From Pelobates cultripes (taxonomy: Eukaryota; Chordata; Amphibia; Anura; Pelobatidae): a stretch of DNA of 64,000 bases. The position numbers and the translations under genes were made by a program. The notes under the pieces were generated by a model. It was not told the origin of the DNA and made no database searches. It worked only from the letters and a program-made list of their open reading frames with translations. Positions 56,138-64,000 of this stretch are shown here, one piece after another. Within the stretch, counting starts at the first letter, position 1; the number at the start of each line of letters is the position of its first letter. The DNA lies in NCBI GenBank assembly GCA_933207985.1, contig OW240912.1, positions 358,788,290-358,852,289 on the forward strand. Direction: 5' to 3'.

Positions 56138-58840
56138 CATACATCATATTATATATAAATTACTATATCATATATAAATTACATAATACTCATCCATGTG
56201 TCCAACGGTTGCAAGAGTCCAGTATTTAAAAATACAAACGATCTCTAGATTATACCATTCAACTAAGTATTCAGCATTATGGATAGAACACACACATCTC
56301 AATAGGGACGTGATATTATGGAATGGAAGCCAGCACTATTCTGCGTTATAATAGTCCACAGACATTCCCTCTTGGCATTACTCATCATTACAGTGTGTGT
56401 CACACAAGGAAGCTCTCCTGATCCAAACAGGGCACAAGGATAGAGAAATCAGATGGCACCAATAACTTAAAATACTAGATAATACTGTATAAAATATAGA
56501 AAGGGTTATGGGGATTAGTAAGGTACAGGCTTGTGGTACAACGATAGAGTAGGCTAGTGACAAGTTCAGGGAGCTTGTTATTGGCGTGGAGAGAGAAGTA
56601 GTGATAGTTGAAGGGCGAGATCTAGTGCCATTGAAATTACATGAGGTGATAATAATGGTGCAAATACACCTTGCACAGATTGTCTATAAACACAAACACA
56701 CTGCTAGTATTTAACACTTTGACAGTTCACAAAAATGTAGTCCTCCCTGTATCCACACACACCAATCTTGTACATGAATATACTCTTACCTTTATAAACA
56801 TGCTGATGCTACAGATGAAACAACACTGTATTCTTAACCACTAACTCTACACACAACTGCACCCAATTCATTAATACACCAGACTGCACACACTTCATTC
56901 ATAACCTTTGATCCTGAACATAAATACTCTCACAGTGACCAAATGAATATCCATTCACGCACATTTGACACTCCATTAACTCACTCTGCACATTACGTTA
57001 TACACACACACTAGCATTATAGATGCACCTCTGCAATTGCACAAACTGACTCTCCAAGCTGTGTAAGTGAACACAAACCTGTTCACTCCAGGCAAACTCC
57101 GGGCATATAATGCAAATGAGGAATCGAATAGAAACATGGTTTCTGTTTATCTCCTTCCACAATGCTCAGTGGCAGAAAAAGGATACACTTTATGTCAGTG
57201 ATTGACTTTGAGCCAAGATGGAGGCACACAGTTATAGGAAAGGTGTGTATTTCTATATTTAATTGTATTTTTCAGACCTCACCAAACATATTTGCTAAAT
57301 ATAGTAGATAAGTAAACAGAATATTACAACTCCTGGGAAGTGTCAGTTCCCTTTTAACATATGGAACTTTACTAGTGGTGAAAAGTAGTTTCTAAACACC
57401 TGTGCAGCACAGTTTGTATATTGAGAAGTAGATTTTGAGTTTTACTATGTGATCTCTGTGCAGCCTTTGCTAAATAGATTGTACTTTACTGTGTCTTGCT
57501 TAATGTGTTCTTATATAACAAACGGCAAATTGCATTTTCAGTAATGAATTGTCAATGCATTATTAGAGACCAAAATAATTAATTATCAGTTCTTAGAGAA
57601 TAGAATAAAAATTTAATTCAGTCACTCATCCTAGCCATTACAGCATCGTTCAGTGGTTAAAGTGCTTAGAGTGTCCATTTAACTAGAATTTTCCGAAAGC
57701 TCTCTGCCTATCAATTCCTGCTGTTTAGAGATTCATGAATAAAGCCAGTACTTTATAGAATAGAATAGAAATATATTGGAACATTCTAATTGGCTAAGCA
57801 TTTCCTTGCTTGAGTACTGATAATGCTTGAAATGTAAATACTGCATGTTTATTTCAAATGCAGCTACTTCAAATGTATTTATATATTTGTTTTAGTATTT
57901 TGGATGATTTGTTGTTTACTAAAACTTCTTATATACCTGAACTATATGAGGCATGCACTTTACGTAAATAACAGCAGGACTTTAAGCTTATAATAATAGG
58001 ACTCTACTATATCGTTTTTAAAATGCAATAATAAATTACTATGAGCACAAATGGTTTTGTCCCGGCATGTTTCACGTCGATCTTCAAAGAGGCTCTTCGA
58101 GTTATCTCTTGCGGGATGTCTACAGGGATTTAGAGTGTATTGATGCATTTATAGCATGAATTTGACTTAAATAGGATTATCTCGTTGAAGTAATTTGGGA
58201 TGTTGAATATAGAGCAAAGAGTTTTACTATGCCCGGTGATGGATCATAATGTGTGTATGTATGTACACGCTGTGTGTGACATGAAAATGACAGCCTGAAC
58301 AATACGTGCAAGTTGAATTGAATTATTATAGGTCATACCACGTGATAATATCTAGGCATATATAATTGATCAGCAAATAGTCAGTTGAGAGTTTTTTTTG
58401 ATTAAGAATATCTCCATTGGAGAATACGTCAACTTTACAACCCCAGGCTGCTCAGCTTTTTATGTTAGTAAAATGTGGTTTTACAAGTATTATCATGTCT
58501 TTTTTTTTCTCCTTGAGTGATATGCAAGATCTCTATCTGTGCCCATTTCATATACACAGGCTATCGTTTTACCACGGGTATATAGGCAACGTAGGAGGCA
58601 GCATTGAGGTGGGAATGAAATAGGTTGATGTGATTAACCTTTGCCAAACATATCTTAATCAAAGTGTGCCTTTTAATGTGTCCATTTTAATGTTGAATAT
58701 TACTTGTTTGAGTGTACATATGCTTTTTTTTTTTAAATTGTTGGCGTGAGAACATAAAAAAAAGAACCTACTAGAGACTGGGGGAGAAAATAATGACTGT
58801 CTGCAAAGCCCACTTCTAATGTACTAATTTTTGTCTATTT
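54952..58840. other. Unannotated AT-rich spacer
   Basis: No coding feature. It contains a hairpin (55797-55918: ATGCTAAATATTGGAGCATT with CATTATTTAGCAT), an (AT)n run (56107-56134) and, on the minus strand at 58062-58100, CGAAGAGCCUCUUUGAAGAU then CGACGUGAAACAUGCC, weakly hammerhead-like. A tail of a MITE (GAGTGTCCATTTAAC, 57669) has no partner. Confidence 0.45.
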
Positions 58841-58844
58841 ATTT

Positions 58845-59010
58845 TTTACTTATTACTGGTATTTATAAAGCGCCAACAGATTCCACAGCACTGTACAATT
58901 AGTGGAGAACATATAATATACACAGACAAATACAAAAGGTAAAGAGGGTCCTGCCCATAAGCTAAAATCTAGCCATTTATACAAAGTGCATAGCTAGATA
59001 GCCTGTGAGC
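58845..59010. repeat. Dispersed repeat, TATTTATAAAGCGCCAACA type, copy 2
   Basis: GGTATTTATAAAGCGCCAAC, AGATTCCACAGCACTGTACA and GGGTCCTGCCCATAAGC match 34480-34672. Both copies carry the GCGC(C/T)AACA...GTACAAT core. Confidence 0.65.
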
Positions 59011-59237
59011 TTACAATTTAAAGGATACCATGGGGATTTGAGACAAGAGGTAGCAGGGGAAATTTGGAAGTGATGGCTAAATAAGTAAACAGAGTTGGAG
59101 CTATTGGGAGAATATAAAGGGAATGAAGAGGTAAATGAGTGAGAATTTTAAACAGCTGGAGGAGCATGCTATAAATTTAGGAGGAACCTGGGTGGTTGGA
59201 GGGCAGGAGGGTGGGCGGGTTGAGCTGAGTAGAATTG

Positions 59238-59700
59238 TAGAGGCTTGCAGCAAAGATGGTATTGGAAATAGGCCTAGGGAGGGAGTAGAGATAAACAGTT
59301 ATATCAAGGTATTTACAGCTAGGAGTGACAAGCATGGGGGAGGAGTGGAAGGGGACAATAAACAATTGTGATTTAGAATTTTGCCAATCAAATCCTAACA
59401 GCCAGATTATTAATTCATACATGTAGCTGCAAGTACAGGATACTACAGTAGTACACTATAGATAACAATGAAAACATTATTATACGTAAGTAATCTAGTG
59501 GCAAAGGTGAATTTCAATTTGAACCTTAAATATGTAGCGTTCAAATGAAGAGGCTTGCAGCAAAGATGGTATGGAAAATGGGCCTTAAAGACTTAAAGAT
59601 GTAGCGTTCAAATGAAGAGGCTTGCAGCAAAGATGGTATGGGAAATGGGCCTTAAAGATGTAGCGTTCAAATGAAGAGGCCTGCAGCATAGATGTTCTTG
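59238..59700. repeat. Roughly 59-bp minisatellite with an upstream seed copy
   Basis: Three copies of GATGTAGCGTTCAAATGAAG, AGGCTTGCAGCAAAGATGGT, ATGGGAAATGGGCCTTAAA lie at about 59533-59700. A single copy of the middle block (AGAGGCTTGCAGCAAAGATG, GTATTGGAAATAGGCCT) occurs alone at 59238-59275, 290 bp upstream. Confidence 0.92.
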
Positions 59701-60210
59701 GAACATAGTCCTATTTTTTGTATGTATGCACCTAAAATGTCTGGTTCTTGTATCCCTTAGTGTAAGTTGGATTTCTTACAACTGGCCCTATCTAATTGAT
59801 GAGTCAGTCTCTCCCGAGCTGGATTTCTGGTTTAAAAATATTTGACTTTGTTATTAAGACCTTGTCTACATATGCTGGCTTGGTTTGATATCCACTGGCT
59901 GTGGTGATTGAGTGTTTGTCATCTTCTTGAGGGTGTGACCCTCTTTGCTACATCGCACGTAACTCTATACTATCAGTTCCTGCTACCTCCACCCACACAG
60001 TGCCCCTATCTCATGAGCTGTACAAGGTTATTCACTAAACTGAGGATTCACGGTGAATTTCAAAAATTAAAGGCCAAAGTAACCAAACTGGAAGCATAGT
60101 TGACTAAGATAATTTTTCCAGTTCAGTTATTCTTTTGAATTTCACAACTTGTTATCCCGCAGATCAAGCCACCATTGGGACTTCTCAGCTATTCTCATTA
60201 CCTTGTTTTG
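59701..60210. other. Unannotated spacer
   Basis: No feature supported. Confidence 0.5.
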
Positions 60211-60218
60211 TTCTGGAT

Positions 60219-61106
60219 TAGGGATCGACCGATTATCGGTTTTACCGATATTATCGGCCGATATTCGGTATTTTCGGCAATATCGGTATCGGTCAATATA
60301 GAAGAGAGCTGCTGGGAGGTAAGTAACAGCTTTCTGCCAGTACCCCCCTCCACTGCCCAGCACATGCAACTGGTCCACCAGGGAATGCCATAGCCCCCCT
60401 CCCTGGCCAGGTAACAAGCAGGGAGGGGGGACAAAAAATAAAAACATATAAATATTAAAAAAAACACTGCAGATAAAAAAATAAAATAAAACATAAATAT
60501 TAAAAATACAATTAAAATAAAAAATGCCTCCCCTCCTGCCCATTTTACACAAATTACATCTCTTCACAAACACACACACACACTGCATTCATTATATACA
60601 CACACACACACACTATACAAACACACACACACACTGCATTATATACACACACACCACACACACTCTGAATTATATACACACACTACACAAACACACTACA
60701 CACACTCTGCATTATATACACACACACTACACACACTCTGCATTATATGCACACACTACCCAAACACACACACTCTGCATTCATTAAATTCACACTCTAT
60801 GCAAACACACACTCTGCATTCATTATATACACAGACTACACAAACACACTGCATTCACTTTACGCACATTGCATTCACTATACACCCACTGCATTCACTT
60901 TACGCACACTACACACACTGCATTCACTTTACGCACACTACATTCACTATACACACACTACACACTACAATCACTACACACACACTACACAAACACACAC
61001 TCTGCATTCACTATATATACACACTACACAAACACTGCATTCACTATACACACTACACACTCACTGCATTCACTGTACACACTACACAAACACACCCTGC
61101 ATCCAC

Positions 61107-61138
<32 letters not shown>

Positions 61139-61325
61139 GCTCCCCTGTCTAAACACACTGCATCCACTACATGTGGCATGTACATTTTGTGCATTTACCT
61201 TTAGAAATAGTTTATTTTTTCAAAATGGTAAATCTACAGAATATTGGCAAATTATCCGCTATCGGCCTGAAAGTTCACAGATTATCGGTATTGGCTTTTA
61301 AAAACACAATATCGGTCGATCCCTA
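60219..61325. mobile_element. Non-autonomous hAT element, 1.1 kb, 8-bp TSD
   Basis: TTCTGGAT at 60211-60218 and 61326-61333 flank the unit. Termini TAGGGATCGACCGAT / ATCGGTCGATCCCTA are inverted repeats, imperfect by one extra base inward. Multiple CCGATA/TATCGG words follow at both ends (60230-60295 and 61258-61315), typical of subterminal transposase-binding repeats. The interior is a CA-rich array with no coding sequence. Family differs from the 15267/52592 pair. Confidence 0.94.
60560..61138. repeat. CA-rich minisatellite inside the hAT element
   Basis: Irregular units of the type CACACACACTGCATTCA(C/T)TATA, about 20-45 bp long, ending in a pure (CA)n run (61109-61137). Threonine/histidine frames on it are artefacts. 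Confidence 0.94.
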
Positions 61326-61333
61326 TTCTGGAT

Positions 61334-61881
61334 CTGCAGTTGGCATACCTACCTTTATTCTACACCTTGCAACCTTACATAGATTGGAGTGATAAGGTAA
61401 CTAATAGAGCTGGGTAAGAAGTGTACCCCAGGATAAAAAGTAATGTTTTTGCAGAACCCTACACATATACCTTGTTTTTCTAAAGTTATGACACCTTTTG
61501 TTTTAGATTTCCCTATTTCATTTTCAGATTAAATTAAATCTAAAATGTTTCTGTTCTTTTTTGAGATTTTCATAAAAAAATCCCATAGCTATGAAAAGAT
61601 TTATGTATATGAAACAAAGTAGGAAACTGACAATCTACACAAAAAGTTGCCGCCCCCTTTTTTTCAGCCATTGGTCATAGCGGCTGATGGGAACAGGCAT
61701 TGTCTTATTTGAATTTGCAGTTCAAAATGAATAGTATGAAAAGTTAAACAAAATTGTATTCTGCGACCATTAATGTTATTCACTAAAGTGAGAATTCAAA
61801 GTGAAATTTTAATTAAGGACAAAATAGCTGTACTAGACAAATTATCTTATTCACAATGCTTTCAGGTTGGCTATTCTGGCC
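61334..61881. other. Unannotated spacer
   Basis: No feature supported. Confidence 0.5.
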
Positions 61882-61885
61882 TTAA

Positions 61886-62100
61886 AGGGAGAGTATAGTC
61901 ACCAAAACAACTTTAGCTTAATGAAGCAGTTTTGGTGTATAAATCATACATCTGCAGTCTCCTTGCTCAATTATCTGTCATTCGGGAGTTGAATCACTTT
62001 GTGTAGCCAGCCCTAGTCACACCTTCCTGCATGTGACTTGCACAGCTTTCCAAAACACTTCCTGTAAAGTGAGATTACATTTTTAAACTACCTTTATTGC
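61886..62100 (+). mobile_element. Kolobok-type MITE fragment
   Basis: TTAA (61882-61885), then AGGGAGAGTATAGTCACC and the hairpin CCAAAACAACTTTAGC / GCAGTTTTGG. The right end is not identifiable. Confidence 0.6.
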
Positions 62101-62838
62101 ATAGTCTGAGGAATTTTAGCACCTGGAGGCTTACATTATATTACTTTGTCATTATGGCACATCTGCGCATCTTGGAAAATGGTAAAAACGATGTGAGTAA
62201 ACAACAATAAACTTGTATAAAAATCTGCACGGAAATTGGATTGTATTTATGCTGGAGCTAATTTGCATATGTGATACCAAAACAAAATAGTAATATCTGC
62301 CTTGCATTCTTGCATATGCAGATTTCATTCCTAAATATTAAAAAAACACCCAGTACATGTTGGTTCCTTGAACCAGACAGATCCTATTCCAGATTTTCTG
62401 GAGCTAATTAGCAGTTTGTGAGTAAGGGTTTAATTTGCACCTTCTTTTACAGTAAATCAACCCATATGTTGTATTTGGCTTTTAAAAACACAGAAATGAA
62501 CAGCTCAAGTCATTTTTTAATCTGACAATGAATTCAGTATTAAGTTGCTCTTTTGTTTTCTATGTTTCCATAATTTTTTTAATGCAATCCTGTAGAAAGA
62601 TTTGGACAGTGTGTCATACTTAAAAAATGTATATGTTGTTAATAAAATTAGACTTTTTAATAATTTATGCTCTGTACATTTGCATGGACTTTGCCATGTC
62701 ATGTGTTTTGACTTGGCACTGCTGTGAGATAGATGGATTTACTTAGCACACACGTAACATTCAATTGTATCATATTGTTTGTCTGTGGTCATTTTTATAC
62801 GTGCATGCCAGGAACCAGTGAAAAAATGCTGGATCTGT
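62101..62838. other. AT-rich segment with POU/homeodomain-like words
   Basis: Contains AATTTGCATATG (62260), TTGCATATGCAGATTTC (62310), GAGCTAATTAGCAG (62400) and TACATTTGCATGG (62674): octamer-type and TAATTA words in a repeat-free stretch. Such clusters occur in conserved developmental enhancers but also by chance in AT-rich DNA. No coding feature. Confidence 0.2.
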
Positions 62839-63301
62839 AGAGACACTCCAGACCCTTAAAGCATCTCAGTTTGCTAAGGTTTATGTATGAATGAACAGTG
62901 TGTTCTTTTTTTTCCTTTTACAAAAGGTGCAGATTTCAATATAAATCAGCCATGATATGAATTAATCTTGGTATTCCCACTGGCTGTCAACAATCAGACC
63001 ACAGGTCCTGTTACTTCCTGTTTTTTTTTAGCTCAGTGGAGCTAAACTCAAAAGCCAGAGCACCTGCCTTGCAAACACTTTTAATTGTGCTGCATTGGTA
63101 AGTCTGTGATTGGACACACACAGAAAGTGTGGGCAGGGTTAGAATGAGAGTGCTTGCAAAGGCTTCAGACAAAAATCTGCAGCTTTGAAAGACGTTTTTT
63201 TGGTATACACGCATAATTAAATGTTTTTGTTGGGCGTATATATATATATATAAAGACTAAACTGATTTTTATTTTTAGTTTTTGGGCAGTGGCGTGTTCC
63301 T
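62839..63301. mobile_element. Kolobok/T2-type MITE, family B, third copy
   Basis: Starts AGAGACACTCCAGACCC (left TTAA lost) and ends GGGCAGTGGCGTGTTCCT before TTAA at 63302-63305. It shares AAAGGTGCAGATTTCAATA and GTCTGTGATTGGACA with 18095. It includes a short (TA)n run at 63238-63252. Confidence 0.78.
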
Positions 63302-63305
63302 TTAA

Positions 63306-64000
63306 GAAGCGCATAATTATAACTGCAGTTTTACTTGAGCTGATTACTACTGTAGACTACACAGTCCATAAAAAACTAAAATAAAAAATTTGGTTCTGTT
63401 GCCTCTCTTGTTGAATGTTTGCACATTATATTGCTAAACTACTAAAATACAGTACAAGTTTGTAAAAAAAAATAAAAAAATAAAAAAAAGGTAAGGTTTT
63501 TTTCTCTATTTTTTGCAGTTCTTGGAATTTGTCTTTCTTGGAGAAAACGTATTGAGTAACAAGAATTGCCTTTTTAGTGCAGCACCCTTCGTGAATGCAG
63601 GGGCGGATTCTTTTGGTGCCTTATTAATTTGTAACGAGTAGGAGGTGGCAACTAGATGTGAATTGAGACAAAAAGCTCCATTATAAAGTACGCTCCAACT
63701 ATTTTTATTAGAGGGTTTGTTTTTGTTTGACACAATACAAGTTTACAAGAAGTAATACCATTTGCAAACAGGGCCCCAGTCACCATTGTACCTTATATCT
63801 AAGGCTTGCCTTTAGTTTATACAATGTGCCAGCGTTTCATAAGATTTAGAAAACTCTGGGCAGGACTGTGAGCACCAAGGCTATTTTTACACTGCAACAT
63901 CTTAAAAATAATAATTAGTTTCTCAAAGCAGTTGGTTCTTTCTACATAAAGGCACTGTGCCCGCTACTGTAATTTTGAGAACATTGTGTAACTTTTTCTT
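63306..64000. other. Unannotated AT-rich spacer
   Basis: An A-rich stretch (63463-63490, AAAAAAATAAAAAAATAAA type) followed by GGTAAGG. No coding or structured feature supported up to the right edge. Confidence 0.5.

Noticed and set aside
60524..61301. Threonine/histidine-rich frames up to 184 codons
   Set aside because: They are translations of the CA-rich array inside a hAT element; all plus-strand frames are open.

Overview
This is nuclear DNA from a vertebrate, most likely an anuran amphibian. The sequence is AT-rich and full of poorly coding spacer. It holds no intact open reading frame of a recognisable protein. Nearly everything identifiable is transposon-derived. The mix is typical of frogs: L1 and CR1 LINEs, Penelope-like elements with GIY-YIG endonuclease, hAT elements, many TTAA-flanked MITEs starting AGG (the Kolobok/T2 type described in Xenopus), and a tiny TTAA-flanked palindromic MITE of piggyBac type. 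The spacing of these elements and the lack of recognisable exons suggest an intergenic region or large intron. The genus cannot be fixed from the sequence alone.

Layout. 1-0.9 kb: a 26-bp minisatellite. 2.5-3.6 kb: a Kolobok-type MITE cut by a LINE 3' fragment. 4.7-5.0 kb: a second minisatellite. 5.3-11.9 kb: a nearly full-length but dead L1 on the minus strand (ORF1, endonuclease, reverse transcriptase and C-terminal CCHC-like segment all recognisable), split by a 1.0-kb nested retro-insertion with a 14-bp target duplication. 14.8-17.4 kb: a tetranucleotide microsatellite, a 1.7-kb hAT element with an 8-bp target duplication, and a hairpin. 18.1-23.0 kb: a MITE, an 884-bp solo-LTR-like unit carrying an inserted 72-bp TTAA MITE, and a 120-bp hAT MITE. 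23.3-26.8 kb: an 844-bp retro-insertion next to Penelope-like element 1. 28.3-29.0 kb: a palindromic MITE. 30.3-30.5 kb: the only stretch resembling a host first exon, and weakly so. 34-40 kb: a palindromic hAT MITE, a CR1 3' end and several Kolobok-type MITEs. 42-48.8 kb: Penelope-like element 2 on the minus strand, head-to-head with an inverted fragment of the same family, with a readable series of nested insertions and a recent 960-bp tandem duplication. 51-55 kb: MITEs and a second 1.65-kb hAT of the same family as the one at 15.3 kb. 59.2-61.3 kb: a minisatellite and a third non-autonomous hAT filled with CA-rich repeats. 62-63.3 kb: an AT-rich segment with POU/homeodomain-like words, then a last MITE.

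The genes do not work together as a pathway. The biological content is the history of the mobile elements. The strongest observations read directly from the sequence are four hAT insertions with exact 8-bp target duplications (15.3, 22.9, 52.6 and 60.2 kb), the repeated adjacency of piggyBac-type and Kolobok-type MITEs sharing one TTAA, the ordered insertion series at 46.9-48.45 kb, and hammerhead-ribozyme-like motifs downstream of both Penelope endonuclease domains. I found no convincing tRNA, rRNA, CRISPR array or prokaryotic system.
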